The position numbers were made by a program, and so were the translations under genes. Of a DNA stretch of 64,000 nt, positions 36,559-45,328 are shown in pieces. The notes under the pieces are model-generated. The model searched no databases and was not told the origin of the DNA. It saw nothing but the letters and a program-made list of their open reading frames with translations. The first letter of the stretch is position 1. Each line of letters starts with the position of its first letter. The DNA comes from an uncultured Clostridia bacterium. GTDB lineage: Bacteria > Bacillota > Clostridia > Christensenellales > Christensenellaceae. Where the stretch lies: the NCBI GenBank assembly GCA_947063485.1, contig CAMSSU010000003.1, positions 1 to 64,000 on the forward strand. The letters are read 5' to 3'.

Positions 36559-37194
36559 ATGTTAGACGCTAAGAAAATGCTGGATTGTGCCGGCAAAAAT
36601 ATTTCTGAAATTCTAAATATGGTTGACTCCGCCCAGATCGAGGAAATTGCGACGGCTCTTGCTGAGGCAAAGCGCGTATTCACCGCTGGCTGGGGCCGTG
36701 CGGGCAACATCATCCGCATCCTGGGCATGGATATGTCCCAGATTGGCAAGACTGTCTTCTGCGTCGGCGACAACGGCACGCCTTCCGCGCATCCCGGCGA
36801 CCTGCTCGTCATCAACTCCGGCTCGGGCAACACCAAGACCATCGCGACGCTGGCTGCGCAGGCAAAAGAGCAGGGCGTGAAAGTTGCCCTCATCTCGGGC
36901 GCTGCTCCGGATGCTTCCATCATCGGCAAAATCGCTGATATCAACGTGACGGTTCCCAGACTCAAAAACGAGTTCCGCCCGCCTGTGGATAATTCCAAGT
37001 CCAAGAACAAGGGCCTGGGCGAGCGCATGGATTGGGGCCTTTCCGACGAGCAGAGAGAAGAGATGGCTTATACGGAAGTTACCGGCTACTACGAAGCCGC
37101 TTTCGCTCTGAACGAAGTCATCCGCAAGTTCGTCATGGAGAAAATCGGCGCCAAGACCGAAGACATCATGTACTACCACAACAACCTCGAGTAA
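36559..37194 (+). CDS. SIS-domain sugar-phosphate isomerase (HxlB-like), copy 2
   Basis: A 211-residue tandem paralog of the preceding gene, 20 bases downstream. Shared segments include GWGRAGNI, RILGMDMSQIGKTVFCVGDN, SGSGNTKTIATLAAQAK and the C-terminal MYYHNNLE. The charged insert differs (RPPVDNSKSKNKGLGERMDW), so the two may form a hetero-oligomer or act on related substrates. Same strong codon bias; a terminator follows. Confidence 0.78.
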   Translation: MLDAKKMLDCAGKNISEILNMVDSAQIEEIATALAEAKRVFTAGWGRAGNIIRILGMDMSQIGKTVFCVGDNGTPSAHPGDLLVINSGSGNTKTIATLAAQAKEQGVKVALISGAAPDASIIGKIADINVTVPRLKNEFRPPVDNSKSKNKGLGERMDWGLSDEQREEMAYTEVTGYYEAAFALNEVIRKFVMEKIGAKTEDIMYYHNNLE

Positions 37195-37202
37195 GGTGCA
37201 CA

Positions 37203-37234
37203 AAAGGGGCGGGAATTTCCCGCCTCTTTTTTTG
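37203..37234 (+). terminator. Terminator of the SIS pair
   Basis: AGGGGCGGGAA pairs with TTCCCGCCTCT (one G-U pair), followed by a seven-base T-run. Confidence 0.87.
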
Positions 37235-37257
37235 TTCACACGATTGGAGGATTTTTC

Positions 37258-37656
37258 ATGCACCCCTTAACTGATTCGGATCGCCGCCTGCTGGCCGCGG
37301 CCCAGGAGGCAATCCGCCAAAACTACGACGCCAGCTCGCACCTGCATACGGTTGGCGCGGCAGCGCGGTGCAAAAGCGGCAAAATTTATACCGGTGTCAA
37401 CGTCTATTCCCTGCACGGCGCCTGCGCAGAGCAGGTTGCCATCGGCGCCGCCATCACAAACGGCGAGCGGGAGTTCGAGGCCATCGTGGCTGTGCGCGGC
37501 GAAGATGGACAGGAGATTCTCCCGCCCTGCGGAAACTGCCGGCAGATGCTCTGCGACTATATGCCAGACTGCGCCGTCATTCTCCAGGCTGGGGAAACGC
37601 TGGCAAAGCTGCCTGCCCGGAAGCTGCTGCCCTTTGCCTATGGCGTACAGAAGTAG
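37258..37656 (+). CDS. Cytidine-deaminase-family protein
   Basis: Zinc-dependent deaminase of 132 residues, tetrameric CDA / blasticidin-S-deaminase type. The zinc site is complete: Cys56-Ala-Glu58 in HGACAEQVAIG and PPCGNCRQM with Cys91 and Cys94; the Glu is the proton shuttle. The CAE in place of the usual HAE is the tetrameric-class pattern. Probably deaminates cytidine or deoxycytidine in pyrimidine salvage. GGAGG lies before the ATG. Confidence 0.85.
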   Translation: MHPLTDSDRRLLAAAQEAIRQNYDASSHLHTVGAAARCKSGKIYTGVNVYSLHGACAEQVAIGAAITNGEREFEAIVAVRGEDGQEILPPCGNCRQMLCDYMPDCAVILQAGETLAKLPARKLLPFAYGVQK

Positions 37657-37680
37657 TCTATGCGGCATGAGCAAAGGGCG

Positions 37681-37939
37681 AAGGTCAAGGGCCGCTCATA
37701 ATCATGGGGCTGCGCCCCATCCCCCTTCACTTGGTTAGGGGCTTACGCCTGCAGGCCGCCCGATTGGAGGACAATTCGCTTATACTTTACGGACATGGCT
37801 GCCGCGCCTGCGAGCCTGGCCCCTGGCACAGCCGCCCAAGAACAAAATATTTGCAGAAAGGCTTTTTTCCCGCCTATGGCATGCCAGAAAAGCGAAGGTC
37901 AAGGGCGACTCTTAATCATGGGGCTGCGCCCCATACCCC
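37681..37939 (+). repeat. Palindromic intergenic repeat, cluster 1 (two copies)
   Basis: Copies at 37681-37725 and 37895-37939, both plus orientation. Each starts AAGGTCAAGGGC and carries the palindrome ATGGGGCTGCGCCCCAT followed by CCCC. They occupy most of the gene-free interval 37657-38222; no gene is recognised in the rest. Confidence 0.9.
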
Positions 37940-38122
37940 TTCGCTTGGCAAGGCAAATGGAGGAAAACAGCTAAAATCATCTGCCTTTTTCCCGCCATGC
38001 AAATGCGGCCTCTGCACCGGGCCCTGCGCGCAAAATTCTTCTGCTCTGCCTACTCCCCTTTTTCGGCAAAGGCAGTCAGCCCCGCTTTTTGTCAAAATTT
38101 CGCCTTATCCAAGGCTTTTTTC

Positions 38123-38151
38123 TTGTATATTTGCCCGAAGTAGTGTAAAAT
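38123..38151 (+). promoter_or_regulatory. Promoter of typA
   Basis: TTGTAT and TAAAAT separated by 17 bases, about 72 bases before the start codon. Confidence 0.6.
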
Positions 38152-38222
38152 AAATATTTGTAATTTTGATATTAACGGGGCAGGCGCCCTGTGGGATAAG
38201 TTTTGAAAGAAGGCTGAAGAAT

Positions 38223-40040
38223 TTGAGAAGAGAAGATTTACGCAATATCGCCATTATCGCGCACGTCGACCACGGCAAGACGACGCTCGTCGACGAAATG
38301 CTCCGCCAGGGCGGCGTGTTCCGGGAAAACCAGGTGGTGAACGACCGCGTCATGGACAGCGGCGATTTGGAGCGGGAGCGCGGCATCACGATTCTTGCCA
38401 AAAACACCGCGGCCATGTATAACGGCACCAAAATCAACATCGTCGATACCCCCGGGCACGCGGATTTTGGCGGCGAAGTGGAGCGCGTGCTCAAGATGGT
38501 CAACGGCGTGCTGCTGGTGGTGGATGCCTTTGAAGGCCCCATGCCCCAGACGCGCTTCGTCTTGCAGAAGGCGCTGGAGCTCAACCACAAAATCGTCGTG
38601 GTCATCAACAAAATCGACCGCCCCGACGCCCGGCCGGACGATGTGGTGGACGAGGTTCTGGAGCTGCTGCTGGAGCTGGACGCCAGCGACGAGCAGCTGG
38701 ACAGCCCGGTTGTGTTCTGCTCGGCCAGAGAGGGCACGGCCAGCCTCTATTCCCGGGAAAAGGGCACGGATCTAAAGCCGCTGTTTGAATCCATCGTGAG
38801 CCATATCGACCCGCCCGAAGGCGACCCGGAGGCGCCGCTTCAGGTGCTGGTCTCTTCCATCGATTTCAACGACTACGTCGGCCGACTGGCCATTGGCCGC
38901 ATCGAAAACGGCACGATCCGCCAGGCGCAGGAAGTCGCCCTCTGCGACCATCACGACGCTTCCATCGCCGGCAAGGCCAAGCTGACGGCCATCTACCAGT
39001 TCGACGGCCTGGGCCGCCAGCAGGTTGCCGAGGCAAAAGCCGGGGACATCGTCTGCTTCTCGGGCATTGAAAACGTCAACATCGGCAACACCATCTGCGC
39101 GCCGGATCACATCGAGGCGATTCCCTTCGTGAAAATCTCCGAACCGACGGTGGAGATGACCTTCTCGGTCAACAACAGCCCCTTCGCCGGCCGCGAGGGC
39201 AAGCTGGTTACTTCCCGCCACATCCGGGACAGGCTGCAAAACGAGCTCAAGAAGGACGTTTCCCTGCGCGTCGAGGATACGGATTCGGCGGACTCTTTCC
39301 GGGTTCTGGGCCGGGGCGAGATGCACCTCTCCATCCTCATCGAGACCATGCGCCGGGAGGGTTTCGAGCTGCAAGTCAGCGCGCCAAAGGTGCTCTATAA
39401 GGAGATTGGCGGCGTGCGCTGTGAGCCCATTGAGCGGCTGGTGGCAGACGTCCCCGAAGCATCGGTGGGCAGCGTCATCGAAAAGCTCAGTGCCAGAAAG
39501 GGCGAGCTTCAGCATATGCACCAGGCGGGTTCCCGCATGAAGCTGGAGTTCCTCATCCCCTCCCGCGGCCTATTTGGCTATTCCAATGATTTTCTGACGG
39601 ATACCAAGGGCGAAGGCATCATGAGCACGATTTTCGAGGGCTACGAGCCCTATAAAGGCGAGATTTCCAAGCGCGCGCTGGGCTCGCTCATCGCGTTTGA
39701 GAGCGGAGAGGCTGTTACTTACGGGCTGTATAACGCCCAGGATCGGGGCACGCTGTTCATCGGCGCGGGCACGCCGGTCTATGGCGGCATGGTGGTCGGC
39801 TGTTCGCCCAAGGGCGACGACATCGTCGTCAACGTCTGCAAGCGCAAGCACATGACCAACATCCGGGCTTCGGGCAGCGACGACGCTCTGCGCCTGACGC
39901 CGCCCCGCATTTTCAGCCTGGAGGAGAGCCTGGAGTTCATCGAGGACGACGAGCTCGTGGAGGTTACCCCCAAGAGTATCCGCATCCGCAAACGCATTTT
40001 GGATCACCAGATGCGCCTGCGGGCTAATTTGAAGAAGTAG
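38223..40040 (+). CDS. typA: GTP-binding protein TypA/BipA
   Basis: Ribosome-associated translational GTPase with EF-G-like domains, involved in 50S assembly and stress adaptation. The G motifs are complete: AHVDHGKTT (residues 13-21), RGITI (switch I), [16 protein letters not shown] and [10 protein letters not shown]. The C-terminal EF-G-like domains carry [22 protein letters not shown] and [15 protein letters not shown] segments typical of BipA. I start at TTG 38223, nine bases after AAGG, giving 605 residues; the open frame extends further upstream, but with no conserved residues. Confidence 0.94.
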   Translation: MRREDLRNIAIIAHVDHGKTTLVDEMLRQGGVFRENQVVNDRVMDSGDLERERGITILAKNTAAMYNGTKINIVDTPGHADFGGEVERVLKMVNGVLLVVDAFEGPMPQTRFVLQKALELNHKIVVVINKIDRPDARPDDVVDEVLELLLELDASDEQLDSPVVFCSAREGTASLYSREKGTDLKPLFESIVSHIDPPEGDPEAPLQVLVSSIDFNDYVGRLAIGRIENGTIRQAQEVALCDHHDASIAGKAKLTAIYQFDGLGRQQVAEAKAGDIVCFSGIENVNIGNTICAPDHIEAIPFVKISEPTVEMTFSVNNSPFAGREGKLVTSRHIRDRLQNELKKDVSLRVEDTDSADSFRVLGRGEMHLSILIETMRREGFELQVSAPKVLYKEIGGVRCEPIERLVADVPEASVGSVIEKLSARKGELQHMHQAGSRMKLEFLIPSRGLFGYSNDFLTDTKGEGIMSTIFEGYEPYKGEISKRALGSLIAFESGEAVTYGLYNAQDRGTLFIGAGTPVYGGMVVGCSPKGDDIVVNVCKRKHMTNIRASGSDDALRLTPPRIFSLEESLEFIEDDELVEVTPKSIRIRKRILDHQMRLRANLKK

Positions 40041-40221
40041 GAAAAAGGGATTAGGGGTATTTTTATGCGATGCTCTGCACAAAAACAGCGAGAGCATAAC
40101 AAGGTGGAAGGAGATGCCGCCCCAGTATAAAAAACCCCAAAAATCCATATAGAGAAATAGGGCCCGTCTGCATGGCGCTGTTTCAGGCAAGCCCAAATGC
40201 CACCCCAAAAAATGCAAAAAA

Positions 40222-40263
40222 TAAGCAAGCTCCGCTGGCCAAAACGGCCGCGGAGCTTATTTC
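40222..40263. terminator. Hairpin between typA and flavodoxin gene
   Basis: AAGCTCCGC/GCGGAGCTT stem with an inner GGCC/GGCC pair; A/T tracts on both sides, so it may end both converging transcripts. The rest of 40041-40276 shows nothing else. Confidence 0.72.
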
Positions 40264-40276
40264 ATGCGGCGCCGCT

Positions 40277-40801
40277 CTATCGGCGCAATTCATTTAAAAT
40301 GGGTTCGAGATATTTTTTATCCGTCCAATCGCAGGGGGTATCCCCGGCTTCCATGAGCGCTTTTTCCCAAGCCTCGTAATCCGCAGGGTCTTTCTTGCCG
40401 ACCGCCTTGCGCAGCATTTTGCACAGATTTCTATCTACAAAGCTCATGCGCGCCAGATCCCACGCCCCTCTGCAATAGCAGCAGGGAATGCGCGCGAGCT
40501 CGCCCTTCATATTATGCTGGACAATCTGCTCAAACGCCGCCGGCTCATACGGCGAAGCTCCCACGCCAAACACGACCACCCGCTTGCCCTTCAGCAGCTG
40601 CAAATTCTTTTTCAGAAAGGATAATCCGGCGATTCCAGAGGCATAGATGCCGCCGCCGAGAATCAGCGCTTCGGCCTGCCCAAGGTCTTCTGCCCGGGCT
40701 TTTTTGGTTTCCACGCAGGCAAAGCCGGTCTCCTCGGAAAGCCAGCCTGCATATTTGGCCGTGGCGCCGTATTTGGATTGAAACAAGATGATTCCTCTCA
40801 C
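40277..40801 (-). CDS. Flavodoxin-domain protein
   Basis: A 174-residue protein with an N-terminal flavodoxin-like fold: GIILFQSKYGATAKYAGWLSE-type FMN phosphate loop, ALILGGGIYASGIAGLSFLK as the second loop, and VVVFGVGASP. The C-terminal third, with CCYCRGAWDL, resembles protoporphyrinogen-oxidase-like (HemG/flavodoxin_5) proteins of Clostridia. The start is GTG 40801, eight bases after AGGAGG. It may be a small electron-transfer or redox enzyme; substrate not known. Confidence 0.78.
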   Translation of the reverse strand: MRGIILFQSKYGATAKYAGWLSEETGFACVETKKARAEDLGQAEALILGGGIYASGIAGLSFLKKNLQLLKGKRVVVFGVGASPYEPAAFEQIVQHNMKGELARIPCCYCRGAWDLARMSFVDRNLCKMLRKAVGKKDPADYEAWEKALMEAGDTPCDWTDKKYLEPILNELRR

Positions 40802-40871
40802 TGCACGCTCCTCCTCTGCCCCGATAAGGCAGTGCACTGCCGGGCGGGCACGTCCGCAGGCCGGCAAAGGG

Positions 40872-41363
40872 CTAATACCCCATGGTTCCTTCCAGGGATT
40901 CGTCGTTTTCGATCCAGTCTTTGGCGACGTCGACCACGCGGTAACTATCCTTGGTATCCCGGATATAGACCGTCTTTATGCCGGCGTTGATGACCATACG
41001 CTTGCACATGGAGCAGCTGGAGGAGTTTTGCACATATTCCCCGCTCCTTACCTCGATGCCCGTCAGGTAAAGCGAACTGCCGATCATCTCGTGCCGCGGC
41101 GCGCTGATGATGGCGTTGGCCTCGGCGTGCACACTCCGGCAGAGCTCATAGCGCTGGCCCCTTGGAATCTGCAGTTTCTCCCGGATGCAAAAGCCGATAT
41201 CCGAGCAGTTTTTGCGCCCGCGCGGCGCGCCGACATAGCCCGTAGAGATGACTTCGTCGTTCTTGACGATGACTGCGCCATACAGCCTGCGCAGGCAGGT
41301 CCCCCGCTGGGCGACGACCTCGGCCAGATCCAGATAGTAGTTTACTTTATCTCTGCGTTCCAT
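40872..41363 (-). CDS. Deoxycytidylate (dCMP) deaminase
   Basis: Zinc enzyme converting dCMP to dUMP for thymidylate synthesis. The product of 163 residues has HAEANAI (residues 79-85) with the catalytic Glu, and the second zinc pair CSMCKRMVINAGI (Cys117, Cys120), where the Pro usual before the first Cys is Ser. The intervening CSDIGFCIREK is typical of ComEB-like enzymes. I start at ATG 41363 (MERRDKVNYYLD), not at the in-frame GTG nine bases upstream. Downstream of the E2-like gene by 15 bases. Confidence 0.88.
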   Translation of the reverse strand: MERRDKVNYYLDLAEVVAQRGTCLRRLYGAVIVKNDEVISTGYVGAPRGRKNCSDIGFCIREKLQIPRGQRYELCRSVHAEANAIISAPRHEMIGSSLYLTGIEVRSGEYVQNSSSCSMCKRMVINAGIKTVYIRDTKDSYRVVDVAKDWIENDESLEGTMGY

Positions 41364-41378
41364 TTTCCCCACCCCGCT

Positions 41379-42272
41379 TTATTCAATATCTTCCACAATT
41401 TCGCTGGGCGGAAGCTCCAGCGCCTCGGGACGGCGCAGCATCGCTTTGAGCAGCCGCAGGCCGGAGGCGAAATAGAATCCATCGCAGATGCGCTCGTCGG
41501 TTACGAACGTGAAATCCACATAGTGGCGCTCTTTTGCATTGCCATCCCGGTCCATCTCCCAGCGCTTGTATTTGGCGCCAAAGGAGCAGAACACCGGGAC
41601 ATTGCCAAAATCATACAGATGGTGATAGATGGGCGGGATGCCCAGCGAGCCCATGCTCGTGATGAAAAAGGAGCCGTGGAAGGGGCTGATTTTGGTCAGC
41701 GCCCGGGGCAGCCAGCCGAAATAATCCATGAATTTGAGCAGCCAGACTGCGAATTTGAGCAGCAGGCCAGGGATTTTCTTGAGCGCGCCGGCCGTCTTAT
41801 CAAAGCCGCCGCCCGGGTTATCCCGGTAGTCTGTGATGACCTGGTTGAGCTGCTCCTCGATATCGAAAACCGTGGCATCCTTGCCCACTGTGATTTTGAC
41901 GACGGTATCCGGCGAATCCAGCCGCATCTCTTTCTTGATGGTCAGCACGATTTCCACATAGTCATCCCGGGTAAAAGTCTTTTGCCCGGAAATAAAGCGG
42001 TTGATGGCCGGGCGCTGCGCCACCAGGCGCACATATGCCGCGATGATCAGGTGCATCAGGCTGATTTCCCTGCCCTCTTTGCGCTTTTGGCGGATATATT
42101 CCTCGATGGGCTCCATCTCGATGGTATCCCTGACATAGTTGGAAGAACCGACCCGGTCCTTCATGATATAGGCTGCGACGCCCTCCATCGGCCCGCGGGT
42201 ACGCACCCGGCGGCCGTCGTTTCGATCACCAAAACGACGCTTGCGCTTTGGCAGCGTTTGCTGATTTTCCAT
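41379..42272 (-). CDS. E2-like (2-oxoacid dehydrogenase acyltransferase/CAT-fold) protein lacking catalytic His
   Basis: A 297-residue protein related to the catalytic domain of dihydrolipoamide acyltransferases and chloramphenicol acetyltransferase, with no lipoyl or peripheral-subunit-binding domain. The end region VDFTFVTDERICDGFYFASG aligns with the E2 active-site motif DHRxxDG, but the His is Glu (DERICDG, residues 259-265). There is an N-terminal basic stretch (KRKRRFGDRNDGRRVRTRG) and an extra amphipathic hydrophobic segment (residues 163-187). ATG 42272 follows GGAG. No E1 or E3 genes are near, so a 2-oxoacid dehydrogenase role is unlikely. Confidence 0.7.
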   Translation of the reverse strand: MENQQTLPKRKRRFGDRNDGRRVRTRGPMEGVAAYIMKDRVGSSNYVRDTIEMEPIEEYIRQKRKEGREISLMHLIIAAYVRLVAQRPAINRFISGQKTFTRDDYVEIVLTIKKEMRLDSPDTVVKITVGKDATVFDIEEQLNQVITDYRDNPGGGFDKTAGALKKIPGLLLKFAVWLLKFMDYFGWLPRALTKISPFHGSFFITSMGSLGIPPIYHHLYDFGNVPVFCSFGAKYKRWEMDRDGNAKERHYVDFTFVTDERICDGFYFASGLRLLKAMLRRPEALELPPSEIVEDIE

Positions 42273-42509
42273 TCTCTTCTCCATAAAATATCAAATAATT
42301 GCAAAAACTCTTATGCACATTGTAAAACAAAACGGGCGGCGCTGTCAAATAGGGCGCGGCCTTTTGGGAGAAGATGGACGCGCCCCTTCCATGCCTGGCA
42401 AATTTATAAAAATGCGCGGAATCCTTTTTTAAGAATTGCCAAAGAATGCCTGCCCTTCGCCCTTTTTTGCTATACTGGACGTATACAACGCGCTTTGGAG
42501 GATGCCTTT

Positions 42510-43124
42510 TTGGACAAGATTCTATTCTATCTCGAAAAATATGCACAGCTCATGCTGCCCTATCTGGCTGTTTTCGTTCCGCTCTATTTGCTGGCCCGGG
42601 GATGCCTGCTTTTGCGCCGGAAAAAGCCCATGGAGTTTAGGCGCGAGCTTTGCCTGGGGCTGCTGGCGCTCTATGCCTTATTTGTTTTGGCGATTACCGT
42701 GCTGCCCGAAATCAGCCTCTTCCACGGAATCCGCTTTTCCTACCCCGACGGCAGCTTTGGGCCGCATAATGCCGGAGTACAGCCAATTCCTGGAAATTTC
42801 CTGCGTTATCTGGGCTTTTCCCTGAAATATCTCGGGGGCGGCGCGCTGGTGGCGCTGATTGGCAATCTCTTCCTGTTCGCGCCCATGGGTTTTCTGGCTC
42901 AGCGCTGTTTTGGCGGGGCGTGGTGGCAATATCTTCTGGCAGGTGCGGGGATTTCACTGGGCATTGAGCTGTTTCAGCTGCTGCTCCCTCGGGCGACGGA
43001 CATCGACGACCTGATTTTCAACGCGCTAGGTATGCTGGGCGGCTATTTTCTGGGAAGGAGATACGCTCGGCTGGCGGGCAGGAGAGAGGCGAAGGCGCGC
43101 AAAAAGGTCAAGGGCGATGGGTAA
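42510..43124 (+). CDS. VanZ-like membrane protein
   Basis: A 204-residue membrane protein with about five helices, matching the VanZ-like family (PF04892), whose members include the teicoplanin-resistance accessory protein VanZ. Typical features are ALFVLAITVLPE, VQPIPGNFLRYLG, GNLFLFAPMGFLAQRCFG and GISLGIELFQLLLPRATDIDDLIFNALG-like text (the PRxxDIDDLxxNxxG signature). Start at TTG 42510, eight bases after GGAGG. The last six codons and the stop lie in a palindromic intergenic repeat (43104-43147), which therefore supplies the C-terminus KVKGDG. Confidence 0.82.
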   Translation: MDKILFYLEKYAQLMLPYLAVFVPLYLLARGCLLLRRKKPMEFRRELCLGLLALYALFVLAITVLPEISLFHGIRFSYPDGSFGPHNAGVQPIPGNFLRYLGFSLKYLGGGALVALIGNLFLFAPMGFLAQRCFGGAWWQYLLAGAGISLGIELFQLLLPRATDIDDLIFNALGMLGGYFLGRRYARLAGRREAKARKKVKGDG

Positions 43125-43423
43125 TCATGGGGCTTGCCCCATACCCCAATACCTGATTTAATGGATGGCGGGGTGTGCCAAGCCTGCGCGCGGGCTGTTG
43201 GATTTTCTTCTCAAAAGGGAAAGGCCAATGGTGAACATGGGGCAAAGCCCCATACCCCATTACTGGGAAAGGGGTAGTTTACCGGCTCCTGCGGAGGGCG
43301 GCCTCAACTGCCAGGATGCGGGAAGCGCCAAGCTTGCGCGCGGGCCCAGCGCTCCCGCCCGTTCATTTGGTCAAATATAGGGTATGGGGTGAAACCCCAT
43401 GTTAAAAAGGAGCCCTTGACCTT
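43104..43423. repeat. Palindromic intergenic repeat, cluster 2 (three copies)
   Basis: Copies at 43104-43147 (+), about 43215-43258 (+, diverged left arm) and 43381-43423 (-). Each has the ATGGGG...CCCCAT palindrome and, where intact, the flank AAGGTCAAGGGC. The stretch 43125-43734 contains no gene; between the copies are Pro/Ala-type G+C-rich spacers. Confidence 0.88.
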
Positions 43424-43428
43424 GGCCG

Positions 43429-43678
43429 CACAGCCTGAGAGAGCATTTGCCCTCTGGCAAGCTGGCCGGCAACATCGCGTGCGGAACTGACACTCCCCAC
43501 ATTCCCAGCAATCGAGTGGAGCGCCGTGTGCGGATTTGGCAAACTCCTCCGCATCGCCATCTGGGTATAGCCGCGTGCCAAATGAGCACAGAATGGGAGA
43601 GCATTTGCTTCCTAACAAGCGGGCTTCCAGCGCCGCGCGCAGTCCTGACAATCTCTGCATTCCCGCCATTCGGGTATA
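43429..43678 (-). repeat. 103-bp-family repeat array, minus orientation
   Basis: About two and a half degenerate units related to the array at 46433-46740 but in the opposite orientation. Reading the minus strand, units begin TATACCC (at 43678 and 43569) and contain GCAAATGCTCTC and GGCGCTGGAAGC. The middle unit is truncated. Confidence 0.75.
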
Positions 43679-43715
43679 AAAAGAGCTGGCAGAAAATGCT
43701 GCCAGCTCTTTTTTT
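43678..43715 (-). terminator. Terminator of the tautomerase gene
   Basis: AGAGCTGGCAG/CTGCCAGCTCT stem with an AAAATG loop, flanked by A and T runs; the downstream side for the minus-strand gene is TTTTT. Confidence 0.88.
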
Positions 43716-43734
43716 GGGGAACCCCCCGCGCTTC

Positions 43735-44079
43735 TTATTTGAGCACGCCTCTGGAGCCCCAGTTCTCGAACTCCATGAAGCAGAGATAGACATCGTCTTT
43801 GGCGATGCCGGCCTTCTGCTCGAGCACGTCGTAGATGGCGACGGTGAGGTTTGCCTTATCCTCCAGCGCCGCTTTATCCTTGATGCGCACTTCGACGAAC
43901 GCGCAGTTATCTCTCTCTTCGCCGCGGAAATACAGCGGCTGCGCATCCTGGATGCTCATCATCAGCTTTTCTTCCGCCTTGCCGGGCAGCAGGGAAATGC
44001 TCGCGCCGATTCCCTCTTTGATGGCAAGCTTTGCATCGCTCTTGAGCTTCTTTGCTGTTTTTACTTCAATGAAAGGCAT
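43735..44079 (-). CDS. MIF/tautomerase-superfamily protein
   Basis: A 114-residue protein of the macrophage migration inhibitory factor-like tautomerase fold. The catalytic N-terminal Pro follows the initiator Met (MPFIEVKT). Length and the DDVYLCFMEFENWGSRG end match MIF-type rather than the shorter 4-oxalocrotonate type. The gene follows a Gfo/Idh oxidoreductase by 21 bases, so it is probably in the same operon; a role in keto-enol chemistry of that substrate is possible but unproven. Confidence 0.75.
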   Translation of the reverse strand: MPFIEVKTAKKLKSDAKLAIKEGIGASISLLPGKAEEKLMMSIQDAQPLYFRGEERDNCAFVEVRIKDKAALEDKANLTVAIYDVLEQKAGIAKDDVYLCFMEFENWGSRGVLK

Positions 44080-44100
44080 GTTATCTCCTCCTTATTTCTC

Positions 44101-45105
44101 TTAGGCTTTATAGCACTCTTCGGGGAACTTGATGTCCGCCTGATCGCGAATCTCCTCGACAGCTGCGATGACCTGCGTCGTCAGCACTTTGGACTCGGCA
44201 TAGCGCTCGGCCGTGCTGGGATCCGTGATGAAATCATAGAACTGCTTGGTCTCGGGGCCCCAGGGGTTGACAGAGAGGTCTCTGGTGATGAGATTCTCCT
44301 TCTTGCCGTCGAAATACTCGATATAGCAGTTGTCAAAGCGCTCGACGCTGTCCATATGGATGACGCCGAGGTCGCCCATGATCAGGTTCTCATGATGCGA
44401 GGTGCTGGCCTTGCCATAGGACATGGTGATATGCACATTGCCCGCGCTGTGGAACAGAACCGTGCCGCAGGCATCCGCGCCCGTGCGCAGGATAGCCGCA
44501 TCTGCGGCGATTTTGCTGGGCACGCCGAACCAGTAGATGGCCGGGTAGACCAGGTAGATGCCCATATCCATCAGGCCGCCGGCGGCCATTTTGGGGTTGA
44601 AGATGTTGGGCGTGCCGCCTTCGCGGTATTCCGGGTATTTGGAGGAGTAGCGGCAGAAATCCAGCTTGACCATGTGGATATCGCCCAGCTTTTTCATCGC
44701 CTCGTTGATGACCTGCATCTCGGGCATATAGATGCCCTTCATGGCCTCCATGAAGATGACGCCGTTCTTATCTGCGATCTCGTAGAGAATTTTCAGCTGC
44801 TCGCTGGTTACCACGCAGGTTTTCTCGCAGAGGACGTGCTTGCCGTTCTCCAGCAGGATTTTAGCCGTCTGATAGTGCAGGGCATTGGGGTTGGCGATAT
44901 AGACCGCATCCACTTCATCGCTCTTGGCGAGTTTTTCCAGGTCTGTAAAAATCGTCGTGATGCCGTGCTTTTCCGAGAACATCTTGGCCTCTGCCTCGCT
45001 GAAGGAATAGACTGCGGAATGGACCATATCCGGAGCAGCCTGCTTCATTCCTTCCAGGAAGGAATCCACGACCCAGCCGGCACCGACTGTGCATACTCTT
45101 ACCAT
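44101..45105 (-). CDS. Gfo/Idh/MocA-family oxidoreductase
   Basis: NAD(P)-dependent dehydrogenase of 334 residues, probably acting on a sugar or cyclitol. The N-terminal Rossmann loop is VGAGWVVDSF, with the third Gly of GxGxxG replaced by Val. The catalytic-lysine segment GKHVLCEKTCVVTSEQL is present (EKT in place of the common EKP), followed by the C-terminal GFO_IDH_MocA domain (GGLMDMGIYLVYP). AGGAGG precedes the ATG. Close in type to dihydrodiol/trans-1,2-dihydrobenzene-diol dehydrogenase-like members. Confidence 0.87.
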   Translation of the reverse strand: MVRVCTVGAGWVVDSFLEGMKQAAPDMVHSAVYSFSEAEAKMFSEKHGITTIFTDLEKLAKSDEVDAVYIANPNALHYQTAKILLENGKHVLCEKTCVVTSEQLKILYEIADKNGVIFMEAMKGIYMPEMQVINEAMKKLGDIHMVKLDFCRYSSKYPEYREGGTPNIFNPKMAAGGLMDMGIYLVYPAIYWFGVPSKIAADAAILRTGADACGTVLFHSAGNVHITMSYGKASTSHHENLIMGDLGVIHMDSVERFDNCYIEYFDGKKENLITRDLSVNPWGPETKQFYDFITDPSTAERYAESKVLTTQVIAAVEEIRDQADIKFPEECYKA

Positions 45106-45328
45106 TGTAACTACCTCCTAAAAAGTAAAGATACCTCTGTTTGCTGGCAAGCCAGCGGCCTGCCATAAAAATGAAACTGATATAGATATAGTGTAATACA
45201 TTTTTGCGCTTTTTAAAAGAGCATTTGGAAAAATTCTCTTTTTTCCCCGCAATCTGCCCGGGCGGCGCGCTTTTTTGCACCAGAGCGGGCCTTTCTTCAT
45301 AAACTATAGAAAAAACGAAGGTGAGCCT

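Noticed and set aside
40788..42509. Long plus-strand open frame preceding the VanZ-like gene
   Set aside because: It is antisense to the dCMP deaminase and E2-like genes. Only the end, from TTG 42510 with its own GGAGG, is a recognisable protein.
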